DNA of 64,000 nucleotides from an uncultured Lachnospiraceae bacterium (GTDB taxonomy: Bacteria > Bacillota > Clostridia > Lachnospirales > Lachnospiraceae): NCBI GenBank assembly GCA_947173495.1, contig CAMWFQ010000003.1, positions 1 to 64,000 of the forward strand. The letters run 5' to 3'. Shown here one piece after another: positions 24,416 to 33,862 of the stretch; the first letter of the stretch is position 1; every line of letters begins with the position of its first letter. The notes below the pieces were generated by a model that was not told the origin of the DNA, ran no database searches, and saw only the letters and a list, made by a program, of their open reading frames with translations. The translations under genes were made by a program, and so were the position numbers.

Positions 24416-25699
24416 CTATTTTCTTAGTCCTTTCGGATAATGATTTTTCATTATTGTACCGGAAAGCTTTCCCCAGCCCAGACTATATCCGTCCACTGTG
24501 ATCAGATACCACCCTTTTTCCCCTTCCGCTGAAAAAGTCTGCCCTTTCAGATACCTCCCCGCCTCCTCCGGTGTGAGATGAAAATGCTTTTTGACTTCCT
24601 GCGGCTTCAATGCAAGAGCCAGCGCATGGGACGGTTCAAACCGGTCCTTCCTGATTGTCCCCAGATGAAGGCCCGGACGCAGCACTTTCAGTCCTTTCAG
24701 AGCTGGAAGGGCCTGCGGCGCAAGATACAGCTGATCGCCAAATTTTACATAGACTCCATCAAAATCGCATTTCAGATATTGCGCACAAAATTCGCTCCAC
24801 TGCCTGTACTCCCGGGTCGGGAGTCCCTTTTCCTCTCTCCGGCAAAGGGCTCTATCCTCTTCTCCTTCGTTTTTGTAAAGAGCTGCCAGAAAATGCCCCT
24901 CTCCCTTCACCTTATGGGGCCAGAGCCGCAGAACCTTCTCCTGTTCAAATTCAGGATGTCTCTTCAAAAAGGAATCTATCGTCTCTTCATTTTCTTCTCT
25001 TTCAAAGGTGCATGTAGAATAAACCAGCCTTCCGCCGCCTTTGAGCATGCGCGCTGCACTTTCCAGAATTTTCGCCTGACGTTTCGCGCACATGGCAACA
25101 TTTTCCGCGCTCCACTCCAGAACGGCACTTTCATTTTTGCGGAACATTCCTTCTCCGGAGCATGGCGCATCCACCAGTATTTTGTCAAAATATCCCTTGA
25201 AGGACCGCTCCAGTTCCCACGGCTCGTGGCTGATCACAAGCGCGTTTCTAATACCCATTCTTTCTATGTTCTCTGAAAGCACCCTGGCTCTGGCAGGATG
25301 GACTTCATTACAGACCAGAAGCCCTCTCCCTTTCATAAAGGATGCAATCTGGCTGCTTTTACCGCCGGGAGCCGCGCACAGATCCAGAATCTTCTCTCCC
25401 GGTTTTGCCTCAAGCCTGGGAGCCACTGCCATAGCGCTTGCTTCCTGGATATAGTATACACCGGCTTCATGATAAGGATGTCTTCCCGGTCTTTCTTCCC
25501 CCTCATAATAAAAACCTTCTCCTGACCAGGGAACCGGATCCAGTTTCCAATTGCATTTATGCGCAAATTCCTGCTGATCTGTCTTCAGCAGATTCAGACG
25601 CAGAGAATGAATTTCTTCTTTTTCATAACTTGCAAGAAAATCTTCATATTCTCCATCCAGCATTTCTTTCATTCGATTCAAAAATGGTTCCGGCAACAT
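24416..25699 (-). CDS. RNA m5C methyltransferase, RsmF/NOL1-NOP2-Sun family
   Basis: A 427-residue SAM-dependent enzyme that methylates cytosine in rRNA (16S in RsmF). The SAM motif is ILDLCAAPGGKSSQIA (about residues 104-119), and the two cysteines of the mechanism are C180 in DAPCSGEGMF and C230 in STCTFEREENEE. A C-terminal PUA-like RNA-binding region follows (FHLTPEEAGRYLKGQTF). A promoter lies immediately upstream. Confidence 0.92.
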   Translation of the reverse strand: MLPEPFLNRMKEMLDGEYEDFLASYEKEEIHSLRLNLLKTDQQEFAHKCNWKLDPVPWSGEGFYYEGEERPGRHPYHEAGVYYIQEASAMAVAPRLEAKPGEKILDLCAAPGGKSSQIASFMKGRGLLVCNEVHPARARVLSENIERMGIRNALVISHEPWELERSFKGYFDKILVDAPCSGEGMFRKNESAVLEWSAENVAMCAKRQAKILESAARMLKGGGRLVYSTCTFEREENEETIDSFLKRHPEFEQEKVLRLWPHKVKGEGHFLAALYKNEGEEDRALCRREEKGLPTREYRQWSEFCAQYLKCDFDGVYVKFGDQLYLAPQALPALKGLKVLRPGLHLGTIRKDRFEPSHALALALKPQEVKKHFHLTPEEAGRYLKGQTFSAEGEKGWYLITVDGYSLGWGKLSGTIMKNHYPKGLRK

Positions 25700-25732
25700 C
25701 TCATCTTTCCTTTTAAGCTCTCTACAGTGCCT

Positions 25733-25761
25733 ATTATAACCCCTTAACCGTCGATTTACAA
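25733..25761 (-). promoter_or_regulatory. Promoter of the RsmF-Hpt group
   Basis: On the minus strand TTGTAA (25761-25756) and a perfect TATAAT (25738-25733) are 17 bases apart. Transcription would start near 25726, about 27 bases before the ATG. Confidence 0.8.
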
Positions 25762-25768
25762 CAAAATT

Positions 25769-25814
25769 CCTCGGCAGTCGCCATGAGAACAGAAAGCAGG
25801 CGTTCTGTTCTCAG
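25769..25814 (+). repeat. Dispersed repeat A, copy 4 (middle part only)
   Basis: CTCGGCAGTCGCCATGAGAA, then a hairpin GAGAACAGAA..TTCTGTTCTC, matches the middle of the copy at 14115-14252. Its end overlaps the last codon and stop of the PatB/MalY-like gene, so it also supplies a hairpin just at the end of that transcript. Confidence 0.65.
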
Positions 25815-27010
25815 CATCTGTCTCTTTGCACCTCCAGCACTGCCCTCGTAAGCTGTTCCAGAGCCTTTTCCAACGTTTTTCTGGGACAGGCCACATTGAT
25901 ACGCTGAAATCCTCTCCCCTCTTCTCCAAACATTTCTCCTCCGTCCAGCCACAGCTTCGCCCTGTGAATTACCATTTCCTCCAGCTCCTTCTCTGTAAGC
26001 GCAAGCTTACGAAAATCAAGCCAGATCAGGTAGGTGCCCTCGTGCTGCGCCATAGTCACTTCCGGAATATTTTTCTCCACATATTCCTTTGCAAAGCGAA
26101 CGTTTTCTCTGACATATTCATGCATGGCTTCATACCATTCGTCTCCATCCCGATAGGCCGTTTCGCATGCGATCAGTCCCATGGCATTCAGCTCTCCGTA
26201 TCCTGTCTCCTTTATTTTCATCTTGAATGTATCCCTCAGGACAGGATTTGGTATGAAAATATTTGACACCTGAAGTCCTGCAATATTGAACGTCTTACTG
26301 GGCGCTGTGCAAATCACCGAAATCTCTTCATATTCTTTTTTCAGAGAGGAAAATACATGGTGTCTTCCCTTAAACACAAAATCTGCATGTATCTCGTCGC
26401 TGACAACAATTACATGATGTTTCAGGCAGATATCGCCTATCCGGACCAGCTCCTCTTCTGTCCAGACACGCCCAACCGGGTTATGCGGATTACAGAGGAT
26501 AAACATCTTTACGTTTTCCTTTATGATCTGGTCTTCGAAATCATCAAAATCCATATGATATCTGTTATCTTCACCATAGATCAGGGGATTGCGTACCACT
26601 TTCCTTCCATTACTCTCAATCACGCCTCTGAATGGATAATAAACTGGCGGCTGTATCAGCACACTCTCCCCCGCCCCGGTGAAAGACCGCACCGCAGTGG
26701 CCAGAGCAAACACTACCCCCGGTGTTCTCACCATCCAGTCTGTTGAGACCTCCCAGCTGTAATGCCGCTTCATCCATCCCTTTACGCTCTCAATATATCC
26801 CTCCATCGCATCACTATAGCCAAAAATTCCATGAACTGTTCTTTCTTCCAGCGCTTTTTGTATGTAAGAAGATACCTGGAAATCCATATCCGCCACCCAC
26901 ATAGGAATGATGTCTTCCGGCATATTACTTTTTTCCACCAGATCATATTTTACAGAATCTGTGTTTTTCCTCTCGATGATCCTGTCAAAGTCAAGATTTT
27001 TATCAGCCAT
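25811..27010 (-). CDS. PatB/MalY-type PLP-dependent C-S beta-lyase
   Basis: A 399-residue fold-type I aminotransferase-like enzyme, expected to act on cystathionine or cysteine conjugates and release a thiol, pyruvate and ammonia. The PLP lysine is K239 in TAPSKTFNIAGLQ; also visible are PMWVADMDF near residue 36, CNPHNPVGRVW near 173 and SDEIHADF near 204. The ATG at 27010 has GGAGGAAAAG upstream; the frame remains open to 27073. It appears monocistronic. Regulatory side activity as in E. coli MalY cannot be judged. Confidence 0.9.
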   Translation of the reverse strand: MADKNLDFDRIIERKNTDSVKYDLVEKSNMPEDIIPMWVADMDFQVSSYIQKALEERTVHGIFGYSDAMEGYIESVKGWMKRHYSWEVSTDWMVRTPGVVFALATAVRSFTGAGESVLIQPPVYYPFRGVIESNGRKVVRNPLIYGEDNRYHMDFDDFEDQIIKENVKMFILCNPHNPVGRVWTEEELVRIGDICLKHHVIVVSDEIHADFVFKGRHHVFSSLKKEYEEISVICTAPSKTFNIAGLQVSNIFIPNPVLRDTFKMKIKETGYGELNAMGLIACETAYRDGDEWYEAMHEYVRENVRFAKEYVEKNIPEVTMAQHEGTYLIWLDFRKLALTEKELEEMVIHRAKLWLDGGEMFGEEGRGFQRINVACPRKTLEKALEQLTRAVLEVQRDRC

Positions 27011-27050
27011 TTTCACTTTTCCTCCATCTTTTGTTAATTTAATCGAGCAG

Positions 27051-27269
27051 GGCGCATGTTGCGTCAGCAACAAGTTTCCTTATGCGACCGTGTGCAATCC
27101 AGCAGGGAAGAACCCTCTTCCACTGCTCACGCGCCGGGCGCATGTTGCGTCAGCAACAGATTTCCTTATGCGACCGTGTGCAATCCAGCAGGGAAGAACC
27201 CTCTTCCACTGCTCGCGCGCCGGGCGCATGTTGCGTCAGCAACAGATTTCCTTATGCGACCGTGTGCAA
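27051..27269. repeat. Tandem repeat, 86-bp unit, about 2.5 copies
   Basis: The units begin at 27051, 27137 and 27223 with GGCGCATGTTGCGTCAGCAAC and differ by only two or three bases. Each unit has a hairpin (GTTGCGTCAGCAAC) and then CCTTATGCGACCGTGTGCAAT. The same layout occurs more loosely at 46896-46943. The 319-base gap 27011-27329 contains these repeats and the MCP terminator and no supported gene. Confidence 0.9.
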
Positions 27270-27271
27270 TA

Positions 27272-27301
27272 AAAGGCACAGGACATTCCATCCTGTGCCT
27301 T
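27272..27301 (-). terminator. Terminator of the chemotaxis operon
   Basis: AAGGCACAGGA and TCCTGTGCCTT form an 11-bp stem with a 7-base loop, followed on the minus strand by TTTATT. It lies 29 bases after the MCP stop. Confidence 0.9.
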
Positions 27302-27329
27302 GAAAAAGCTTACCCATGAACCAGTAAAT

Positions 27330-28799
27330 TTAGTATTTTCCGAATCCATCTCCAAGTGAGATCACCTGCTCATTGTCAATGCCTGAAGAGGAAGATGAAC
27401 TTCTGGAAGAAGAACTGCTTACATGGCCATTCCCCAGATTGTAAATGGAGAGCATATCTCTCATTCTGGATGCCTGGTTGGAAAGCTCTTCACTGGCTGC
27501 CGCACACTCTTCACTGGTAGCGGAATTGGTCTGTACAACCTGAGATACCTGTGAGATCGCCTGCTCAATCTGAGCTACTGCAGTTGCCTGATAATTGGAA
27601 GACTCTGCAATATTGTTGATAATCACTTCGCTCTCCTGTACCACCTTTGTAATTGCTTCCATTGATTTTGCTGTATCGTCCGCAATCTTGGAACCGGAAT
27701 TCACCTGCTCAATGGAGTGCTCGATCAGCTCGGCTGTCTCTTTGGCTGCTTCCGCACTCTTGGCTGCCAGGCTCCGTACCTCCTCGGCAACTACTGCAAA
27801 GCCTTTTCCTGCCTCGCCTGCTCTTGCTGCCTCAACGGCTGCATTCAGTGCAAGAATATTGGTCTGGAATGCGATATCGTCAATGGTCTTAATGATATTG
27901 GAAATACTTGCGGATGATTTGTTGATCGCCTGCATAGCGACTACCATCTGCTGCATCTGTCCGTTTCCGCTCTGAACATCATTGATTGCGGTAGCTACCA
28001 GCTTGGCGGCGTCATTGGCCTGCTCTGCGTTCTGTTTGGTCTTCTCTGCAATCTCGTCGATTGATGCTGTGATCTCCTGGATCGCGCTTGCCTGCTCTGT
28101 GGAACCCTGAGCCAGTGCCTGGCTTGCGCTTGCAACCTGGGAAGCACTGAGCGTTACCTGTGAACCCGCATCGCTGATATTGGTCATAGTCTGCAGATTA
28201 TCCTCAACCAGCTTCTTTAAGGAATTACCCAGAACATCTTCCGCCGAACTGGGATTTACCATCACGGTCAGATTACCGTTGGATACTTCCTCCGCAACAT
28301 TGGCCTGATATTTAATATTGTCGATCACCTTGGTGTATTCGTCTACCAGCGCACCGAACTCATCATTGTTATGTTTCACCATTTCAATGTTATTGATCCG
28401 CCCCAGGGCGATATCCTTTGCCGCATCGGAAAGCTGGCGCACTGACCGCATAATATCCTTGATCAGCGTCAGCCCGATCAGAACCGTAACGATTACGGCA
28501 GCGACCAGAATACCTACGCTGATATAGCTTGATCCGTTCATGATGGTCTGCATTCTTGCAACTCTGTTGTCTTTTCCGGAATTAACGATCCCCATGAGTT
28601 CCTCTATGGCAGCATCATCTATATTTTCATTATCAATGAAATGCTGATGAAGATCTGCGGCACCCTGCTCATTCATCTCACTGATGACATCTACGCATTC
28701 CTGCTGTACCCACACTCCCAGAAGCACGGTAAGGATTGTAAGAAAAACCGGTACGCTAAATCCCAATATTAATTTTGTTTTCATTTTCATGTTTTTCAT
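27330..28799 (-). CDS. Methyl-accepting chemotaxis protein
   Basis: A 489-residue receptor. Membrane helices are at about 8-28 and 94-116, with only about 65 residues between them outside the cell, too short for a dCache or typical four-helix ligand domain. HAMP-like segments follow (117-210), then the signalling domain with the highly conserved hairpin tip [20 protein letters not shown] and [20 protein letters not shown]. The C-terminus has a Ser-rich linker ([12 protein letters not shown]) ending in [11 protein letters not shown]. No CheR-docking pentapeptide of the NWETF type is seen. It is the last gene of the operon. Confidence 0.93.
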   Translation of the reverse strand: MKNMKMKTKLILGFSVPVFLTILTVLLGVWVQQECVDVISEMNEQGAADLHQHFIDNENIDDAAIEELMGIVNSGKDNRVARMQTIMNGSSYISVGILVAAVIVTVLIGLTLIKDIMRSVRQLSDAAKDIALGRINNIEMVKHNNDEFGALVDEYTKVIDNIKYQANVAEEVSNGNLTVMVNPSSAEDVLGNSLKKLVEDNLQTMTNISDAGSQVTLSASQVASASQALAQGSTEQASAIQEITASIDEIAEKTKQNAEQANDAAKLVATAINDVQSGNGQMQQMVVAMQAINKSSASISNIIKTIDDIAFQTNILALNAAVEAARAGEAGKGFAVVAEEVRSLAAKSAEAAKETAELIEHSIEQVNSGSKIADDTAKSMEAITKVVQESEVIINNIAESSNYQATAVAQIEQAISQVSQVVQTNSATSEECAAASEELSNQASRMRDMLSIYNLGNGHVSSSSSRSSSSSSGIDNEQVISLGDGFGKY

Positions 28800-28811
28800 C
28801 TCTTATACCTC

Positions 28812-29348
28812 TCAATCTTCATCAATCATCATGTCAGCAGCGCTTTCAACCACCGACAGATCTTCATCATTCAACAGTTTGTCAGGATCAAGCAGAAGCT
28901 TTACAGTATCTCCCACTTTACCAATACCGTATACATATTTGTTCTGAACCTTATCCGCCCGTCCGAAAGTAGGAGGAGGCAGTATGTTTTCATCCTTGAT
29001 CTCAACCACTTCCGCAATCTTCTCCACGATCAGACCAACAATCATGGATTTGACATTGATCACAATGATACAGGTTCTGTCATTGTACTCAAGCGGCGGC
29101 TGTTTGAATCTGAGCCGGACATCAATTACGGGGATGACCTTTCCTCTCAAATTAATAAGTCCTTTAATATAGTCCTCCGTCTCCGGAATCGCAGTAACCG
29201 ACTGAAATTTGATAATTTCATTCACATACTGGATTTCCAGACCAAAAAACTCATTGCCGGATTTAAAGGTCATGTATTTGCCCTTTTGTGCGTCCTGCTC
29301 ACTTGAAGCGGCCTGATCCCGTTTCTTCAAATCGCTTGTTTCACCCAT
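28812..29348 (-). CDS. cheW: CheW coupling protein
   Basis: A 178-residue CheW, joining receptors to CheA. The CheW fold spans about residues 24-165 with GLEIQYVNEIIKF, GLINLRGKVIPVIDVRLRF and VDxVxEV-like VEKIAEVVEI. A charged N-terminal extension (about 22 residues) and an acidic C-terminal tail are additional. It lies between CheA and the MCP. Confidence 0.94.
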   Translation of the reverse strand: MGETSDLKKRDQAASSEQDAQKGKYMTFKSGNEFFGLEIQYVNEIIKFQSVTAIPETEDYIKGLINLRGKVIPVIDVRLRFKQPPLEYNDRTCIIVINVKSMIVGLIVEKIAEVVEIKDENILPPPTFGRADKVQNKYVYGIGKVGDTVKLLLDPDKLLNDEDLSVVESAADMMIDED

Positions 29349-29373
29349 ATGTTTACCGTTCCTTTCTATAAAT

Positions 29374-31518
29374 TTATTCTACTAATCCAGTAGCATCCAA
29401 AATCAGAGCAATGCTCCCATCACCAAGCTGGGTACAGCCGGAGAGTCCTTTGACTTTTCCGATATAAGGAGGAATCGGTTTCACTACGATCTCCCTCTCA
29501 CCGATCAGCTTATCCACCAGAAGACAGACTTTCTTATCCTCTACCTCAATGATCAGCATAATTCCCTTTTCCACGGATTCCTCGTATTCCTCCAGGCCAT
29601 ACCATTTACCCAGTCTCAGCACCGGATACGCCTCGCCGCGGATCATAATATACTCATCCCCGTTGGGCTCATGGATCATCATTTCCTCGCGGACACGAAT
29701 GAATTCCTTAATTACGCCTGTCTCCATAACGAAGGAGGAATTACCTGTCTCCATAACGATACCATCAATAATCGCCAGTGTCAAAGGTATCTTAAGGCTC
29801 ATGGTGCTTCCCAAGCCGGCTGTACTTTCAATTTCAAGGGTACCGCCAATCGCCTGAATATTCTGAATCACCACATCCATACCTACCCCACGGCCCGAAT
29901 ACTCTGTCACCTGTTCGTTGGTGGAAAATCCCGGCAGGGTAATAAACTGATATACCTCTCTGTCTGAATAAGCGGAATCCGGCTTGTTGTCGTCCAGAAG
30001 CCCCTGTCTTCTCGCCTTGGCAAGGATCTTTTCTCTGTCGAGACCTTTTCCGTCGTCTTCAACGCTGATCCAGACTTTTCCGGCCTCTGTTTTGGCGGAC
30101 AAGGTAACCTTTCCTTTTTCAGGCTTGCCGCTTTCGAGACGTTCTTCCTTTGATTCAATTCCGTGATCCACGGAATTTCTTACAATATGCATCAGCGGGT
30201 CGGAAATGTGTTCGATAATATTCTTATCCACTTCCGTATGCTCGCCTACCATTACAAATTCGATATCTTTTCCAAGCTTTCTGGAAACGTCAAACACAAT
30301 ACGATTCATTTTCTGGAAGGTATTGGTCAGCGGTACCATTCGCATGGACATGATCACATCCTGCAGGTCTGTCGAAACTTTAGACAGCTGTGCTGCCGCC
30401 TTATGGAAATTGTCAAGGCTCAGTCCCGGGACATTCAGATCCGGACTCTGAAGCACTACAGACTCGGAAATAACCAGCTCTCCGATCAGCTCCATCAGCT
30501 GATCCATCTTCTTTACATTCACACTAATATAAGAAGCCTTATCTGTCTTTTTATCTTTTGCAAGGGTTTTGGCCTTACCGGGCTCTTTGGATTTAATGAC
30601 GAAATCTCCCGGCGTAATCTTGGGTTTGGCCGGCTCAGCCTCTTTGCCTTCCGCTGCCTCCGCCTTATTTTCAATCTCCTCCACACTGGAATTCAAATCA
30701 ATCTTGACCTCATCCTGATCGCCAAAGTCAAATCCCTGGAGGAACTCTTCTGCCTTGCACTCATAGACGTCAACCGCCTTAATATCATATCCTACGCCGA
30801 TGATCTCGCGGATCTGCTCTTCCGTGCACTGAGCCTGGAGCAGAATACGGAATCCCTCTTTGATAATGGTATCTGCGCTGTTCTCATCGGCGATGATATC
30901 CTCCGGAGAATAAAGCAGGTCCTCTGCGATCTCCTTCAGCGCATAAACCACCTTGTAGGCATGAACATTCGCCATCTCCGTTTCCGGATAAAAGGTAATG
31001 TAGATCTTGTAAAAACGGCTGTCACTGGTAGCCACAGGAGCGATATAAAACTGCTTGGGCTCCTCATGGATATTCTCCGGAGGCGCCTCCTCCCCCGCCT
31101 TTTGTCCGCCGCTCTTGATCTGATTCAAAAACTTGTCAAGATCCGCCACAATACTGCTGGCATCTCCATCCACCGGTTCACCGTTCCTGATCTTATCCAT
31201 CTCACCGGAAATAAAATCCTCTACCTCCAACACATGCTCCACCAGCTGTAAATGGGGAACATTATCAGGGTGAGATTCCCTCAGGTAGTAAAAGACGTCC
31301 TCCAGCTTATGCGACACAGCCGTTATATTGTCGAACATCATGATACCGGATGAACCCTTAATGGTATGCATGGTTCTGAATATCTCGTTTATGCTGTCTT
31401 CGTCAAAGCAATCTGCATCTTTCTGTTCAAGCACTCTTTCCTGAAGCTGTTCAAGAAGCTGTTCATTCTCAAACAAATAGATGTCCAGCATGCCGTCTGT
31501 GCTAAATTCCTCAGCCAT
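29374..31518 (-). CDS. cheA: Chemotaxis histidine kinase CheA
   Basis: A 714-residue kinase. The P1 phosphotransfer domain carries H51 in RTMHTIKGSSGIM. A P2-like region (about 150-265) follows, then P3 dimerisation (about 320-385), P4 ATPase with HIVRNSVDHGIES and GRGVGMDVV, and a C-terminal P5 CheW-like domain. An acidic linker rich in Glu/Ala lies near 280-300. Phosphate would pass to CheY and CheB, encoded just upstream. Confidence 0.96.
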   Translation of the reverse strand: MAEEFSTDGMLDIYLFENEQLLEQLQERVLEQKDADCFDEDSINEIFRTMHTIKGSSGIMMFDNITAVSHKLEDVFYYLRESHPDNVPHLQLVEHVLEVEDFISGEMDKIRNGEPVDGDASSIVADLDKFLNQIKSGGQKAGEEAPPENIHEEPKQFYIAPVATSDSRFYKIYITFYPETEMANVHAYKVVYALKEIAEDLLYSPEDIIADENSADTIIKEGFRILLQAQCTEEQIREIIGVGYDIKAVDVYECKAEEFLQGFDFGDQDEVKIDLNSSVEEIENKAEAAEGKEAEPAKPKITPGDFVIKSKEPGKAKTLAKDKKTDKASYISVNVKKMDQLMELIGELVISESVVLQSPDLNVPGLSLDNFHKAAAQLSKVSTDLQDVIMSMRMVPLTNTFQKMNRIVFDVSRKLGKDIEFVMVGEHTEVDKNIIEHISDPLMHIVRNSVDHGIESKEERLESGKPEKGKVTLSAKTEAGKVWISVEDDGKGLDREKILAKARRQGLLDDNKPDSAYSDREVYQFITLPGFSTNEQVTEYSGRGVGMDVVIQNIQAIGGTLEIESTAGLGSTMSLKIPLTLAIIDGIVMETGNSSFVMETGVIKEFIRVREEMMIHEPNGDEYIMIRGEAYPVLRLGKWYGLEEYEESVEKGIMLIIEVEDKKVCLLVDKLIGEREIVVKPIPPYIGKVKGLSGCTQLGDGSIALILDATGLVE

Positions 31519-31557
31519 ATCCTTCTCCTTTCCTGCATATTCTTTCTATTTCATTTG

Positions 31558-31950
31558 TTATATCAGGTTCAGCTTTCTCATCGCCTGTTCAAACCGTTCC
31601 TGATCAATGGGCTTGCCGGAATATACGGTACAGCCCAGCTCAAATGCCATTTTAACATGACTCTCATCATTTAAAGCCGTTGTCATAATGACTTTAACAG
31701 CCTTCTCTTCCGGAATTTCTCTTTCTTTTTCAAGATTACGGATTCCCACAAGAGCCTGATAACCATCCATGACCGGCATCATAATGTCCAGACAAACCAG
31801 ATCATATGGCTCATTATCTTCCAGGGCCATCATGAAGGCATCCACTGCTTCCATTCCATCCACAGTCACATCACATTCACCGTACTTTGACAGGAAACTT
31901 ACCATAAATTTCCTTGTTGCAAAATCATCTTCTGCCAATAGAATTTTCAT
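31558..31950 (-). CDS. CheY-like single-domain response regulator
   Basis: A 130-residue receiver domain only. Acidic pair E7-D8-D9 in LAEDDFA, phosphoacceptor D55 in CLDIMMPVMDG, T in MTTALND, and K in YSGKPID. In this operon position it is probably the motor-binding or adaptation regulator of the pathway. The conserved aromatic of flagellar CheY is present as Y in VYSGKP. It may equally be a CheY variant for another output. Confidence 0.88.
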   Translation of the reverse strand: MKILLAEDDFATRKFMVSFLSKYGECDVTVDGMEAVDAFMMALEDNEPYDLVCLDIMMPVMDGYQALVGIRNLEKEREIPEEKAVKVIMTTALNDESHVKMAFELGCTVYSGKPIDQERFEQAMRKLNLI

Positions 31951-31973
31951 CCTCTATCTCCTTTGCGTTATTT

Positions 31974-33005
31974 TTACCTCATTCTATTCAATAAAGCATA
32001 GGTTCTCCCCGGAATGTCGGAAAGCTTTTCCTGATGCTCTACTGCTCCTATATCATAAGCCACTTTAGGCATTCCATACACCACACAGGTCGACTCATCC
32101 TGTCCAATGGTTCTGGCTCCCGCCCTTCTCATGGCAAGCAGCCCCTTAGCGCCATCTCCGCCCATTCCGGTAAGAATGATCCCCACCGCTTTGTTCCCCG
32201 CCACCTTTGCAACAGAGTCAAACAGCACATCCACAGAAGGACAGTGCCCGTTTACCTTGGGGCCCTTTTTACATTCTACCTGATAACAGCCGTTTACCTT
32301 TACCAGCTGCATATGTCTGTCACCGCCAGGCGCGATCAGGATCTGCCCCGGCATCACTCTGTCGCCGGTTTCAGCTTCCTTTGCCCGGATGCGGCACAGA
32401 TCGTTTACTCTCTTTGCATACATGGAAGTAAATCCCGGCGGCATGTGCTGAACCACCACAATTCCCGGTATATCCGGCCCGTATTCCTTGACCACTGCCA
32501 GAATTGCTTCCGTACCTCCTGTAGAAGCGCCAATGGCAACGATGAGATCGTTGTCCTTTACGTTCAGCCGGTGTTCTGTCTGCATGCTCACCTTGGTTTT
32601 TATATTGCCGATCTTTGCAGTAGATGCAATCTTGATTTTCACCAGAAGCTCGTTCTTGATAAATTCCTCCAGCTGCACCCGGTTTGATACAGCCGGTTTT
32701 GCCACAAAATCCACCGCTCCTGCATGCATTGCGTCGAACACCTTATCACTTAAGGCACTGATCACCACCACGCGGAGAGGATACTGAGGCATAAGCTTAC
32801 GCAGGAACTCTATGCCATTCATCCTCGGGAGCTCCACATCCAGTGTCATAACATCCGGCTTGCACTCTATAATTTTGTCTCTTGCTTCAAAGGGGTCCTG
32901 TGCTTCACCTACTACTTCAATGGCCGGATCCGAGCTCAGCCCCTGAACCAGCAAACTTCTGAAAAGCCTGGAGTCATCCACTACCAAAACTCTGATCTTC
33001 CGCAT
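31974..33005 (-). CDS. cheB: Chemotaxis methylesterase CheB
   Basis: A 343-residue protein with a receiver domain (acidic pair VDDSR near 10-12, D in TLDVELPRMNG near 56) and a C-terminal methylesterase/deamidase domain. The catalytic Ser is in IGASTGGTEAI, His in QHMPPGFTSMYA and Asp in GMGGDGAKGL. It starts four bases after the CheR stop. Confidence 0.95.
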   Translation of the reverse strand: MRKIRVLVVDDSRLFRSLLVQGLSSDPAIEVVGEAQDPFEARDKIIECKPDVMTLDVELPRMNGIEFLRKLMPQYPLRVVVISALSDKVFDAMHAGAVDFVAKPAVSNRVQLEEFIKNELLVKIKIASTAKIGNIKTKVSMQTEHRLNVKDNDLIVAIGASTGGTEAILAVVKEYGPDIPGIVVVQHMPPGFTSMYAKRVNDLCRIRAKEAETGDRVMPGQILIAPGGDRHMQLVKVNGCYQVECKKGPKVNGHCPSVDVLFDSVAKVAGNKAVGIILTGMGGDGAKGLLAMRRAGARTIGQDESTCVVYGMPKVAYDIGAVEHQEKLSDIPGRTYALLNRMR

Positions 33006-33008
33006 GTG

Positions 33009-33833
33009 TTATCCCTCCTTCTTTCTGAATATTGAGGGCCGGATAATCTGAAACGGCGTATCACTTCTGTCTATGGTCTCCGTCGTCCCTATGAAGAAAT
33101 ATCCTCCGGGCTCCAAAGCATTATACACCTTCTGCACCAGCTCCTTTTTGGTTTTTTCATCAAAATAAATCATAACATTGCGAAGAAATATAGTATGCAT
33201 CTTTTTTCTGAAAGGGAACGGATCCATCAAATTAAACTGCCGGTAGATCACTTCCGCTTTCAGTTCATCTTTTACCTTATACTGACTTCCTCCCGCAACA
33301 GAAGTAAAAAACTTCTTTTTCCAGCCTTCCGGTACCTTGTTCAGCTGTTCCGCCGTATAGACTCCTGCCATAGCCTGCTTTAATACTCTTGTGGAAATAT
33401 CTGTTGCCAGGATCTTGGTATCCCATCTGTCTCTCTCCAGCCCGAAAAAATCAGCCAGTACCATGGCAATCATATAGGGTTCTTCTCCCGTGGAGGCGGC
33501 GCCGCACCAGATACGCAGCTCCCGCTTGTTTCCCTCCTTCATTCTCAGCCACGGAAGCACAGTACTCTTGAAATAATCAAAATGTTCAAACTCCCGCATA
33601 AAATAGGTATGGTTGGTGGTCAGCAGATTGACCAGCATCTTCTCTTCCACCCCGGAGCGGTCCCTTTCCACCGCATCCATAAACTCGTTGACGCTTTTCC
33701 AGCCGCCTGTTCTCATGTGCTTTTGCAGCCTTCCATTTACGATGACCTTTTTCTGTCCCAGGTCAATGCCGTAATTCTGCTTCATGTAGACTGCAATTCT
33801 CTGAAACTCCTCATTGGTGATCAAAAAAATCAT
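33009..33833 (-). CDS. cheR: Chemotaxis receptor methyltransferase CheR
   Basis: A 274-residue SAM-dependent methyltransferase that methylates receptor glutamates. An N-terminal helical domain (1-75) is followed by the SAM domain, with LRIWCGAASTGEEPYMIAM (about 102-120), IFLRNVMIYFD near 215-226 and a final YFFIGTTETI. Length and order match the family. Confidence 0.95.
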   Translation of the reverse strand: MIFLITNEEFQRIAVYMKQNYGIDLGQKKVIVNGRLQKHMRTGGWKSVNEFMDAVERDRSGVEEKMLVNLLTTNHTYFMREFEHFDYFKSTVLPWLRMKEGNKRELRIWCGAASTGEEPYMIAMVLADFFGLERDRWDTKILATDISTRVLKQAMAGVYTAEQLNKVPEGWKKKFFTSVAGGSQYKVKDELKAEVIYRQFNLMDPFPFRKKMHTIFLRNVMIYFDEKTKKELVQKVYNALEPGGYFFIGTTETIDRSDTPFQIIRPSIFRKKEG

Positions 33834-33862
33834 CTCCCTTTATTACTCTGTCATACTTTGCG

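Noticed and set aside
27051-27269. CRISPR array
   Set aside because: The unit is 86 bases with no unique spacers of regular length. It is a simple tandem repeat, and no cas genes are nearby.
30163-31251. Plus-strand ORF of 362 codons opposite cheA
   Set aside because: Antisense to the well-conserved CheA, with no ribosome site and no domain.
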